From assembly GCF_027925245.1 (NCBI RefSeq), contig NZ_BSDP01000001.1, forward strand, positions 3,100,001-3,164,000: DNA of 64,000 nucleotides. The letters run 5' to 3'. Below the pieces are notes generated by a model. The model was not told the DNA's origin, ran no database searches, and was given only the letters and a program-made list of their open reading frames with translations. The position numbers were made by a program, and so were the translations under genes. Source of the stretch: Agromyces rhizosphaerae (GTDB lineage: Bacteria; Actinomycetota; Actinomycetes; Actinomycetales; Microbacteriaceae). This document shows, piece by piece, positions 28,788 through 36,127 of the stretch (positions are counted from its first letter, which is position 1; each line of letters begins with the position of its first letter).

Positions 28788-29423
28788 GTGCACGCAACCA
28801 CGTCCACCACCCCCTCCACCGCGACCTCGCGTCCGGCCCGATCGCTGCGCTGGCGCGTCGTCGACATCGTCGTCGCCAGCGTCGTGGGCGTCGCCGTCGG
28901 CGTCGTCTTCTGGGCCTGGGGCCTCGCCTGGAACGGCGTCAGCGCGCCGATCGAGGCGCTGCTGCCGGGCCTGCAGGCCGCACCCGCCGCGGTCTGGCTC
29001 GTCGCCGGCGTGCTCGGTGCGCTCATCATCCGCAAGCCGGGCGCCGCGATCTACACCGAGCTCGTCGCCGCCGTCGTCTCCGCGCTCATCGGCAGTCAGT
29101 GGGGCGGCTTCCTCACCATCGAGGCCGGCCTCGTGCAGGGCCTCGGCGCCGAGCTGATCTTCCTGCTGTTCCTCTACCGCAGGTGGAACCTGCCCGTCGC
29201 GATGCTGGCGGGTGCGGGCGCGGGCCTCGCCATGGCGATCAACGACCTCGTGCTCTGGTACGTCGGCGCCGCACCGGCGTTCGCGGTGATCTACGCGGTC
29301 TCCGCGGTCGTCGGTGGCGCGCTCATCGCCGGCCTGCTGTCGTGGCTCGCGGTGCGCGGGCTCGCCTCGACCGGCGCGCTCAGCCGCTTCGCGGCCGGCC
29401 GCGAAGCGCGGATCGCCGACTGA
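28788..29423 (+). CDS. ykoE: ECF transporter substrate-binding subunit, thiamine-precursor type
   Basis: This 211-residue protein is the S component of a thiamine or hydroxymethylpyrimidine ECF transporter (YkoE family). Six hydrophobic helices lie between about residues 22 and 195; WRVVDIVVASVVGVAVGVVFWAW and the conserved GSQWGGF are family traits. The GTG at 28788 is chosen because AGAAAGGG ends 8 bases upstream; an in-frame GTG at 28755 has no such site. It is first in the operon ykoE-ykoD-ykoC-kinase under the TPP riboswitch, so uptake falls when thiamine pyrophosphate is plentiful. Confidence 0.9.
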   Translation: MHATTSTTPSTATSRPARSLRWRVVDIVVASVVGVAVGVVFWAWGLAWNGVSAPIEALLPGLQAAPAAVWLVAGVLGALIIRKPGAAIYTELVAAVVSALIGSQWGGFLTIEAGLVQGLGAELIFLLFLYRRWNLPVAMLAGAGAGLAMAINDLVLWYVGAAPAFAVIYAVSAVVGGALIAGLLSWLAVRGLASTGALSRFAAGREARIAD

Positions 29424-29424
29424 C

Positions 29425-30891
29425 GTGACCCGAGTGGTTCCCGGTGCCGCCACCCCGGCCGCGGTTCGCGCCGTCGGCTGGGGCTGGCGGCACGCGGGCC
29501 GTCGCTCCTGGGCGATCGACGGCCTCGACCTCGCCGTCGAGCCCGGTGAGCGCGTACTGCTGCTCGGCGCCTCGGGCTCGGGCAAGTCCACCCTGCTGCA
29601 CGGCCTCGCGGGCGTGCTCGGCGGCGAGGAGGAGGGCGACGCGCTCGGTTCGCTGCTCGTCGGCGGCCGGCCCGCGAGCGCCGGTTCCGCCGCGCTCGTG
29701 CTGCAGGACCCGGATGCCCAGGTCGTGCTCGCCCGGGTCGGGGACGACGTGGCATTCGGATGCGAGAACGCCGGCGTGCCCCGGGAGCAGATCTGGCCGC
29801 GCGTGCGGGAGGCGCTCGACGCCGTCGGGCTCGACCTGCCGCTCGACCACCCGACCTCGCACCTCTCGGGCGGACAGAAGCAGCGGCTTGCGCTGGCCGG
29901 CGCGCTGGCCATGCGCCCCGGGCTGCTGCTGCTCGACGAGCCGACCGCGAACCTCGACCCCGCGGGCGTGCGCGAGGTGCGCGACGCCGTTGAGCGGGTC
30001 ACGCGCGAGTCGGGCGCGACGCTCGTCGTCGTGGAGCACCGGGTCGACGCCTGGCTGCCGGTGATCGACCGGGTCGTCGTGCTCGGTGCCGGTGGCGTGG
30101 TCGCCGACGGCCCGCCAGAGGCGGTGCTGGCCGAACGCGCCGAGGAGCTGGCGCGCGACGGCATCTGGCTGCCGGGCCGGCGGCTGCTGCCCGACCACGT
30201 GCCGTCCGCGCAGGGGCCGGTGCTCCTGGACGCCGCGGGGCTGGCCGTCGGGCGCGACCCGTCGGCGTCCGTGCTCGGCGGGCTCGACCTCGCCGTCCGC
30301 TCCGGCAACGCGACCTGCGTCACGGGGCCGAACGGCATCGGGAAGTCGACGCTCGCGCTCACCCTGGCCGGGCTCATCCCGCCGGTGGCGGGCCGGCTCG
30401 AGGCATCCGCCGCCCTCGCTCGCGGGGCGAACCCGGCGCCGCATCGCTGGCGCTCGAAGCAGCTGCTCTCTCGCATCGGCACGGTGTTCCAGGACCCCGA
30501 GCACCAGTTCCTCACTGGGCGCGTGCGCGACGAGCTCGCGGTCGGCCCCCGCGGGCAGAAGGTGCCCGACGGTGAGATCCGCGAGCGTGTCGACGACCTG
30601 CTCGTGCGACTGCGGCTCGATCGGCTCGCGGAGGCCAACCCGTACACCCTCTCGGGCGGGCAGAAGCGGCGGCTGTCGGTCGCCACGGTGCTCGCGTCGC
30701 GGCCCGACGTGCTCGTGCTCGACGAGCCGACGTTCGGGCAGGACGCGACGACCTGGGCCGAGCTCGTCGCACTGCTCGGCGTGCTGCGCGACGAGGGCCA
30801 CGCGATCGTGGCGGTCACGCACGACGAGCACGTGGTCGACGCGCTGGCCGATCTCCGGCTCGACCTCGCGCACGAGGGGGTGCCCGCATGA
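29425..30891 (+). CDS. ykoD: ECF transporter ATPase with two ABC domains
   Basis: The 488-residue protein fuses two ABC ATPase domains, replacing separate EcfA1/EcfA2. Domain 1 has Walker A GASGSGKST (residues 48-56) and signature LSGGQKQR with LLLDEPTANLDP. Domain 2 has Walker A GPNGIGKST (about 300-308) and LSGGQKRR with VLDEPTFGQD. It powers the ykoE/ykoC transporter. Both Walker B glutamates are present, so both sites can hydrolyse ATP. GTG 29425 starts one base after the ykoE stop, and its stop overlaps ykoC by 4 bases. Confidence 0.93.
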   Translation: MTRVVPGAATPAAVRAVGWGWRHAGRRSWAIDGLDLAVEPGERVLLLGASGSGKSTLLHGLAGVLGGEEEGDALGSLLVGGRPASAGSAALVLQDPDAQVVLARVGDDVAFGCENAGVPREQIWPRVREALDAVGLDLPLDHPTSHLSGGQKQRLALAGALAMRPGLLLLDEPTANLDPAGVREVRDAVERVTRESGATLVVVEHRVDAWLPVIDRVVVLGAGGVVADGPPEAVLAERAEELARDGIWLPGRRLLPDHVPSAQGPVLLDAAGLAVGRDPSASVLGGLDLAVRSGNATCVTGPNGIGKSTLALTLAGLIPPVAGRLEASAALARGANPAPHRWRSKQLLSRIGTVFQDPEHQFLTGRVRDELAVGPRGQKVPDGEIRERVDDLLVRLRLDRLAEANPYTLSGGQKRRLSVATVLASRPDVLVLDEPTFGQDATTWAELVALLGVLRDEGHAIVAVTHDEHVVDALADLRLDLAHEGVPA

Positions 30892-31670
30892 GCCTGCTCG
30901 ACGCGCGCGGCGGCACCACCTGGGTGGGGCGCCGCAACCCCGTCGCGAAGGTGGCCGCCACCGTGCCGCTCAGCATCGCGCTGCTGCTCACGCTCGACCC
31001 GGTGTCGGCGGGCACCGCGATCGTGCTCGAGGTCGTGCTGTTCTGGGCCGCGGGCCTCGGGTCGCTCGTCTGGTCGCCTCGCACGGCCGTGGTGTGGATC
31101 GCCGGTCCGCTCGCGGGCGTCAGCATGCTGCTCTACGGCCGCACGGGCGGCACGGTCTACTTCGAGTGGGGGCTGATCCAGGTCTCGCAGGGGTCGATCG
31201 AGATCGGGCTGTCGACCGCCGCCCGCGTGATCGCGATCGCGCTGCCCGCCGTCGTGCTCTTCCTCACGATCGACCCGACCGACTTCGCCGACGGGCTGTC
31301 GCAGACCCTCCGGCTGCCGGAGCGGTTCGTGCTCGGCGCGCTGGGCGCGCTGCGTCTCGTGGGGCTGTTCATGGACGACTGGCGCGCGCTCGCGCTCGCG
31401 CGCCGCGCGCGCGGCGTGGGCGACCGCTGGATCGTGCCGCGCCTCGCGGGCCAGGCCTTCGGCCTGCTCGTGCTCTCGATCCGCCGCGGGTCGAAGCTCG
31501 CCACCGCGATGGAGGCGCGCGGCTTCGGGGCCGATGTCGCACGCACGCACGCGCGCGAGGTGCACTTCGGCGGGGCGGAGGTCGCGCTCATCGCGATCGG
31601 CGCGCTGGCGGCCGCGGTGTGCGTCGCGGTCGCGGTGGCATCCGGAAGCTGGAACTTCGTCGTTGCCTGA
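30888..31670 (+). CDS. ykoC: ECF transporter energy-coupling membrane subunit (EcfT type)
   Basis: A 260-residue EcfT-type protein with five or six membrane helices between about residues 20 and 135 and one at the C-terminus. The two cytosolic coupling motifs are ARRARGVGD (about 168-176) and AMEARGFGAD (about 205-214), the Ala-Arg-Gly signatures that dock on the ATPase domains. The ATG overlaps the ykoD stop and its own stop lies inside the start region of the following kinase gene. Confidence 0.92.
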   Translation: MSLLDARGGTTWVGRRNPVAKVAATVPLSIALLLTLDPVSAGTAIVLEVVLFWAAGLGSLVWSPRTAVVWIAGPLAGVSMLLYGRTGGTVYFEWGLIQVSQGSIEIGLSTAARVIAIALPAVVLFLTIDPTDFADGLSQTLRLPERFVLGALGALRLVGLFMDDWRALALARRARGVGDRWIVPRLAGQAFGLLVLSIRRGSKLATAMEARGFGADVARTHAREVHFGGAEVALIAIGALAAAVCVAVAVASGSWNFVVA

Positions 31671-32223
31671 GCGACTCGCGCCCGCCGTCGCCGTGCGGCG
31701 ACTCGCCGCCCTCCTGCGGGCGGAGCCGTCGGCGACCGTGCTCGTCGACGGCCCGAGCGGCGCCGGCAAGTCGACGTTCGCCGACGCCGTGCTCGACGCC
31801 GCCGGTGCGCGTCGCGTGCAGCTGCTGCGGCTCGACTCGGTCTACCCCGGATGGGACGGCCTCGCGGCGGGCTCGGCGGCCGTGCGGCGCGGGGTGCTCG
31901 CCCCGCGCGTTCGCGGCGGTGCCGGCACGTGGCGCCGCTGGGACTGGGCGCACGACCGCCCCGCCGAGTCGCACCTCCTGCGTCCCGGCATCCCCCTCCT
32001 CGTCGAGGGCTGCGGCGCGTTCACCCTCCCCGGCGTGCTTCCAGACCCGCGGGTGGTGCGGGTGTGGGTGGTCGCGGGGGAGGAGGCGCGCAAGCGCCGG
32101 GCGCTGGAGCGCGACGCGGGCGGGTTCGATCCGCACTGGGCGCAGTGGGAGCGGCAGTGGCGCGCCTACGTGTCGGCGGCGGCGCCCGCGCCGCGGGCCG
32201 ACCTCGTCGTCGCGGGCGCGTGA
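31663..32223 (+). CDS. P-loop kinase of the uridine-kinase-like superfamily, substrate unknown
   Basis: This 186-residue protein has a Walker A DGPSGAGKSTFAD near residue 28. A RLDSVYPGWDGL segment follows, resembling the substrate-binding region of uridine/pantothenate-kinase-like enzymes, then LLVEGCGAF and a lid-like region with paired arginines (EEARKRRALERD). The start is uncertain: TTG 31663 overlaps ykoC by 8 bases, while an in-frame GTG at 31693 would remove ten residues. Coupling to the transporter suggests that it phosphorylates the imported compound or a related vitamin intermediate, but this is inference; it may be an unrelated nucleoside kinase. Confidence 0.75.
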   Translation: MPERLAPAVAVRRLAALLRAEPSATVLVDGPSGAGKSTFADAVLDAAGARRVQLLRLDSVYPGWDGLAAGSAAVRRGVLAPRVRGGAGTWRRWDWAHDRPAESHLLRPGIPLLVEGCGAFTLPGVLPDPRVVRVWVVAGEEARKRRALERDAGGFDPHWAQWERQWRAYVSAAAPAPRADLVVAGA

Positions 32224-32249
32224 CCGTTCCCGCGCGGCGGGTGGAGGAC

Positions 32250-32255
32250 TACGGT
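32250..32255 (+). promoter_or_regulatory. -10 box of the gene at 32262, leaderless geometry
   Basis: TACGGT, then 6 bases (GGGGAC), then ATG at 32262. Confidence 0.5.
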
Positions 32256-32261
32256 GGGGAC

Positions 32262-32519
32262 ATGAACGCGAGCAATGAGGCCGTGCGGTACACCGCGGAG
32301 TTCGTCGACGGCCCCCTCGAGGGCCAGGCCGAGCAGCGCATCCTGGTCGCGGGCGACTACGAGCGCCGCGTCGGCATGATGGCCGCGGTCGACGGGCTGG
32401 AGTCGCTCTTCTGGTACGACGCGATCGACGAGCGCGACGTCGCCGGCATGGTCCACGTGCGCTACCGGTTCGACGCCTCCGACTCCGACCCGGTCGAGTC
32501 GGACGACGAGAACGACTGA
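32262..32519 (+). CDS. Small acidic hypothetical protein
   Basis: The protein has 85 residues, with a compact beta-strand-like first half (VRYTAEFVDGPLEGQ, RILVAGDYERRVGMM), the sequence ESLFWYDAIDERDVAG, and an acidic tail (DSDPVESDDEND). I do not recognise a domain. It stands alone with its own leaderless promoter after the transporter-kinase operon and is followed by a hairpin before a convergent gene. Codon use is normal for the window. Confidence 0.65.
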   Translation: MNASNEAVRYTAEFVDGPLEGQAEQRILVAGDYERRVGMMAAVDGLESLFWYDAIDERDVAGMVHVRYRFDASDSDPVESDDEND

Positions 32520-32530
32520 CCGGCAGCACG

Positions 32531-32556
32531 CGCGCGGGGCCGCCCACGCCCGCGCG
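32531..32556. terminator. Hairpin between convergent genes
   Basis: CGCGCGGG (32531-32538) and CCCGCGCG (32549-32556) pair perfectly around a 10-nt loop in the 39-bp gap between two convergent genes. Confidence 0.5.
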
Positions 32557-32558
32557 GC

Positions 32559-33809
32559 TCAGCCCGCGAAGAACGCGTCCAGCATCAGCGACGGGTGCGT
32601 CAGCCGCCAGATCGGGCCCGGGTCGGTGATCGCCGCGTCGAGTTCCAGCGCGGTCGTGACGTCGCCGTCGGCGGTCGGCACGGTGACGCTGCCGACCTGG
32701 TCGCCGGGCGAGCCCGTGCTGAACGCCTCGACCACGACCTCCGGGGTGCCGCTCGCGTCGTTCCACGCGGGCTGCGTGCGATCGCTCGCCGCGACCGCCT
32801 CGGCCCGGTCGCCCCAGGGCGCCGTGAGCACGGCGTAGGTGTCGCCCTCGGTGATCACGGTGACCTCCTCGTCGACGAGCTTCAGGCCCTCGATGGCGGT
32901 CGTGACCGCCGGATCGAGCGTGTCGTAGTCGGGCATGCGCAGGAACGCGCCCGACAGCACGCGCACGTCGTCGCCCTGCCCGAACGTCGTGAGGAAGACG
33001 AAGCAGAGCCCCGCCTGGTTCGTGTACGAGCGCGAGAGGCCGCGCACGCCGTCGATGTCGTGCGCCGACACGTCGGGCACGGCCCGCTCGCCGTAGGTGC
33101 GCTCGTCGGCCGTCGCGAGGATGTCGACGAGCGCGGGCTCGACCGCGACGTACGCACCGAGCCGTGCCGCGTCGGCGGCGGTGCCGACGTTGTCGTCGGA
33201 GAGTCCGGTCGCATCGACGACCACGGTGTCGGCGATGCCGTGCTCGGCGAGCCAGGCGTTGCCGGCGATCGTGTACCCGTCGACCGAGCCGAACGCCCAG
33301 CGCGCGAGCCCGTCGGCGTGGTTGTTGCTCGAGCCGAGCACGACTGCGCGCAGCATGTCGCGCATGGTCCAGGTGTCGCCCGGCGTCGTCTGCACGGTGC
33401 GTGCGCCCTGCTTGCGGTAGTCGACGTACGCCTCGTAGTCGGCCGGCGTCACGGGAATGTCGGGCCCGGGCTCGCCGGCGGCGAGCGGCTGCGCCTCGAG
33501 CACGGCGAGCGCGAGCACGAGCTTCGCGACGCCCGCGATCGGCACCGGGTCCTCGATGCCCGCCTCGGCGAGCGTCACCGACTCGGCCGCCGTCTCCGGC
33601 GAGTCGGGGTCGACCACCACGACCGACGACGCACCGGCGTCCGGCAGCTCGACCTCGACCGTGCCGGCCGTCTGGGCGCCGGGGTCGACCGCCTGCACCG
33701 CGACCGCGGGCAGCGGACCGAGCAGGGTGGCGGGGCCGTAGAGGCCCAGCGCGATGATCGCGAGCGCGCCGAGGCCGATGAGGAGCGCGCGCAGGGGACC
33801 GGGCATCAC
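32559..33809 (-). CDS. D-alanyl-D-alanine carboxypeptidase-like protein, probably catalytically dead
   Basis: From GTG 33809 (promoter TACGAT six bases upstream) the protein has 416 residues. A signal-anchor lies at residues 8-30. The fold resembles penicillin-binding D,D-carboxypeptidases: the SxxK helix is present as IAGVAKLVLALAVLE, the SxN motif as GSSNNHADGLA, and the KTG strand region as IEGLKLVDEE. The nucleophilic serine is replaced by Gly93 (Lys96 retained) and KTG reads KLV, so peptidase activity and penicillin binding are unlikely. A structural or regulatory role at the cell wall is inference. Start alternatives are ATG 33806. Confidence 0.75.
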   Translation of the reverse strand: MMPGPLRALLIGLGALAIIALGLYGPATLLGPLPAVAVQAVDPGAQTAGTVEVELPDAGASSVVVVDPDSPETAAESVTLAEAGIEDPVPIAGVAKLVLALAVLEAQPLAAGEPGPDIPVTPADYEAYVDYRKQGARTVQTTPGDTWTMRDMLRAVVLGSSNNHADGLARWAFGSVDGYTIAGNAWLAEHGIADTVVVDATGLSDDNVGTAADAARLGAYVAVEPALVDILATADERTYGERAVPDVSAHDIDGVRGLSRSYTNQAGLCFVFLTTFGQGDDVRVLSGAFLRMPDYDTLDPAVTTAIEGLKLVDEEVTVITEGDTYAVLTAPWGDRAEAVAASDRTQPAWNDASGTPEVVVEAFSTGSPGDQVGSVTVPTADGDVTTALELDAAITDPGPIWRLTHPSLMLDAFFAG

Positions 33810-33815
33810 CCGATG

Positions 33816-33821
33816 ATCGTA
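33816..33821 (-). promoter_or_regulatory. -10 box of the carboxypeptidase-like gene, leaderless geometry
   Basis: TACGAT on the minus strand, 6 bases, then GTG at 33809 directly followed by an ATG. The box lies between the stop of the metallopeptidase gene and this start. Confidence 0.55.
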
Positions 33822-33829
33822 CCCACGGA

Positions 33830-34183
33830 TCAGGCCCAACCGAGCTCGTGCAGCCGCTCGTCGTCGATTCCGTAATAATGGGCGATCTCGTGCACCAGCG
33901 TGACGTGGATCTCGTCGCGCAACTGGTCGAGGTCGTCGCACGCGTCGAGCAGCCCGAGCCGGTAGAGCACGATGCGGTCGGGCATCTCGCCGAAGCCGTA
34001 CCGGTCGCGCTCGGTGACCGCGACGCCCTCGTAGACGCCGAGCAGGTCGAGCGAGCCGTCCTCGGGGGTGTCCTCGACCACGAACACGACGTTCTCGAGC
34101 CCGTCGACCATGTCGTCGGGCAGGGCGTCGAGCTCATCGACCACGAGCTGCTCGAAGGCGTCCTCGTCGAGTTCGACGGCCAT
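33830..34183 (-). CDS. Zincin-like metallopeptidase (putative neutral zinc metallopeptidase)
   Basis: This 117-residue protein is of the small zincin family common in actinobacteria. The zinc motif HEIAHYYGIDD (HExxHxxxxxD) lies near the C-terminus. The ATG at 34183 has GAGGAG 6 bases upstream. Typical acidic N-terminal helices (FEQLVVDELDALPDDMVDGLENV) and the segment LLGVYEGVAVTERDRYG precede the active site. No signal peptide is seen, so it is cytosolic. Biological substrates of the family are unknown. It lies just downstream of tRNA-His. Confidence 0.88.
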   Translation of the reverse strand: MAVELDEDAFEQLVVDELDALPDDMVDGLENVVFVVEDTPEDGSLDLLGVYEGVAVTERDRYGFGEMPDRIVLYRLGLLDACDDLDQLRDEIHVTLVHEIAHYYGIDDERLHELGWA

Positions 34184-34211
34184 CAGCACTCCTCGCGGGG
34201 AGGGGACGAAG

Positions 34212-34287
34212 TGGGGTGAGTAACGGGGCTTGAACCCGCGACCTCCTGGACCACAACCAGGCGCTCTACCAACTGAGCTATACCCAC
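34212..34287 (-). tRNA. tRNA-His (GTG)
   Basis: The minus strand folds into a full cloverleaf with acceptor GTGGGTA/TACTCAC, D arm GCTCAGTTGGTAGAGC, anticodon loop TTGTGGT (anticodon GTG) and T arm GGGTTCAAGCCCC. An extra G at 34288 can form the His-specific G-1:C73 pair. The 3' CCA is encoded. It is read in the same direction as orn and the metallopeptidase gene. Confidence 0.96.
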
Positions 34288-34336
34288 CATGCGGACTCGC
34301 TCGACGCACGCCGAACGAGGCAACTCGACGACTTTA

Positions 34337-34957
34337 CTACACCTTTGCTGTGAACTCGTTCACGACGGCCTCCGAGATCTGCGCCAGCTCGTCGCTGGTC
34401 GGGCCCGGGTCGGCCACGAAGACCGCGCGGCGGTAGTACCGAAGTTCGCGGATGGACTCGAGGATGTCGGCCAGGGCGCGGTGCCCCCCGTGCTTGGCGG
34501 GGGCGTTGAAGTACACACGAGGGAACCAGCGGCGGGCGAGCTCCTTGATCGACGAGACGTCGACGTTGCGGTAGTGCAGGTGCGCGTCGAGCCGCGGCAT
34601 GTACTTGGCGAGGAACATCCGGTCGGTGCCGATGGTGTTGCCGGCGAGCGGTGCCTTCTGCTCGTCGGGCACGTGCGCGAGCACGTACTCGAGCACCTCG
34701 TACTCGGCCTCGGCGACGCTCTTGCCGCCCGGGATCTCCTCGAGCAGGCCCGACTCGGTGTGCATCTTGCGCACGAAGTCGCCCATGTGCTCGAGGGCGG
34801 ATGCATCGGGCTTGATGACGATGCTGAGCCCCTCGTCGACCGGTTCGAGGTCGTAGTCGGTGATCACCACGGCGATCTCGACGAGTTCATCGACCTCGAG
34901 GTCGAGTCCCGTCATCTCGCAGTCGATCCAGACGAGCCGGTCTCCCGAGGTTCCCAT
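34337..34957 (-). CDS. orn: Oligoribonuclease
   Basis: The 206-residue DEDDh exonuclease degrades 2-5 nt RNAs, including pGpG and nanoRNA. Acidic residues are in [11 protein letters not shown] (Asp12, Glu14), the third Asp is in [12 protein letters not shown], and the terminal HRALAD motif ([15 protein letters not shown]) supplies His and Asp. ATG 34957 is set by TAGACT seven bases upstream. It is followed by tRNA-His on the same strand. Orn is essential in many actinobacteria. Confidence 0.96.
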   Translation of the reverse strand: MGTSGDRLVWIDCEMTGLDLEVDELVEIAVVITDYDLEPVDEGLSIVIKPDASALEHMGDFVRKMHTESGLLEEIPGGKSVAEAEYEVLEYVLAHVPDEQKAPLAGNTIGTDRMFLAKYMPRLDAHLHYRNVDVSSIKELARRWFPRVYFNAPAKHGGHRALADILESIRELRYYRRAVFVADPGPTSDELAQISEAVVNEFTAKV

Positions 34958-34964
34958 GCGACCG

Positions 34965-34970
34965 AGTCTA
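34965..34970 (-). promoter_or_regulatory. -10 box of orn, leaderless geometry
   Basis: TAGACT on the minus strand, then 7 bases, then ATG at 34957. The box lies in the 10-bp gap to the end of the SGNH hydrolase gene. Confidence 0.6.
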
Positions 34971-35828
34971 GTGCGGCCCGCCGTCGGCGAACCCGGCCGG
35001 CGCGACGCCGCCGGGCAGCACCGGGGCGGGGATGGGGCGCTTGGGGGCGCGCCCGTCGCCGCTGGAGATGCGCCGCATGCGACGCCCGATCCACGGCAGC
35101 GCGTGCACGACGAACCAGCGGGGGAGCGACATCGGCGCCTGCCCGGGGAGCGCGACGGGCTCGGTGACCGGCGACGGCCCAGGCCCGGGCATCCGCTCGG
35201 GAGGTTCCGCCGACTCGGCGTACGGCACGCCCAGCGAGTGCGACGCCCGGCGCGCCAGCACGCGGTGGCCCGCGGTGCTGAGGTGCACGCGGTCGGCGGC
35301 CCACATCGACGGCTGCTGGAACTCGGCCGTGCCCCACACGTCGAGCACGGCGGCGCCGTGGCGGCGCGCGATGGTCCAGACGTGGGCGTTGAACACGGCC
35401 GCGCGGCCGCGGAACGGGCGCAGGAAGAACGCGAACTGCGGGTCGAAGCAGTTGGCCAGCAGCACGCTCGCCCCGCTGCGCCGCAACCGGCGCACGACGT
35501 CCTCCAGCTCGGCGGCCACGGCGTCCGGGTCGGCCGTCGGGCTCATCAGGTCGTTGCCGCCGATCATGACCGAGACGAGATCGGCCCCGACCTCGATCGC
35601 GCGCGGGACCTGGGTGCGCGCGGCGTCGCCGATGCGGCTGCCGCGCAGGGCGAGGTTGGCGAACTCGAAGCGTTCGCCGGCGAGCCGGGCGTGCCCGTCG
35701 AGGATGATGGCCAGGCGGTCGGCCCACCCCAGCCACTCGTCCTCGCCGCGGGCGCCCGCCGGATCCCCGAGTCCCTCGGTGAGGGAGTCCCCGATCGCCA
35801 CGTAGCGGTGCCAGCTGTGCGTCTCCAC
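34968..35828 (-). CDS. SGNH/GDSL-type esterase or lipase
   Basis: From GTG 35828 the protein has 286 residues. Block I is [14 protein letters not shown] (catalytic Ser near residue 14), block II the [11 protein letters not shown] glycine region, block [13 protein letters not shown] and block [15 protein letters not shown] (Asp/His). No signal peptide is visible with this start, so it is probably cytosolic. The C-terminal ~60 residues are basic and Pro-rich ([15 protein letters not shown]) with [15 protein letters not shown], perhaps membrane-binding. The substrate is unknown. There is no clear ribosome site, and the start could lie elsewhere. Confidence 0.82.
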   Translation of the reverse strand: METHSWHRYVAIGDSLTEGLGDPAGARGEDEWLGWADRLAIILDGHARLAGERFEFANLALRGSRIGDAARTQVPRAIEVGADLVSVMIGGNDLMSPTADPDAVAAELEDVVRRLRRSGASVLLANCFDPQFAFFLRPFRGRAAVFNAHVWTIARRHGAAVLDVWGTAEFQQPSMWAADRVHLSTAGHRVLARRASHSLGVPYAESAEPPERMPGPGPSPVTEPVALPGQAPMSLPRWFVVHALPWIGRRMRRISSGDGRAPKRPIPAPVLPGGVAPAGFADGGPH

Positions 35829-35967
35829 GCCGACATGTTCGCGCGGGCGGGTGACCTGCAGGTGACGCCCCCGCAGGGCGTCCGGAAGGTTCCCGGAGCG
35901 TTCGCCCGGCGTACACCAGCGCGTCGCGTGTCGGTGCGTGGCGGACGACCGCACGGCACCGCCTCGG

Positions 35968-36040
35968 TGCCCCCGGCAGGACTCGAACCTGCGACCGACA
36001 GATTAGAAGGCTGCTGCTCTATCCGCTGAGCTACGGGGGC
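35968..36040 (-). tRNA. tRNA-Arg (TCT)
   Basis: The minus-strand cloverleaf has acceptor GCCCCCG/CGGGGGC, D arm GCTCAGCGGATAGAGC, anticodon loop CTTCTAA (anticodon TCT) and T arm GCAGGTTCGAGTCCTGC. The base pair next to the anticodon loop is a C/T mismatch. The discriminator is A73 followed by CCG, so CCA is not encoded, unlike tRNA-His nearby. Confidence 0.94.
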
Positions 36041-36127
36041 CGGCGCCGACAAGCCTACCGGTGGGGCGCTGGGAGGCCGGTCAGGGCCGGGCGGACGCCT
36101 CCGGAGGGCGCAGGGCGGGCGGATGCC

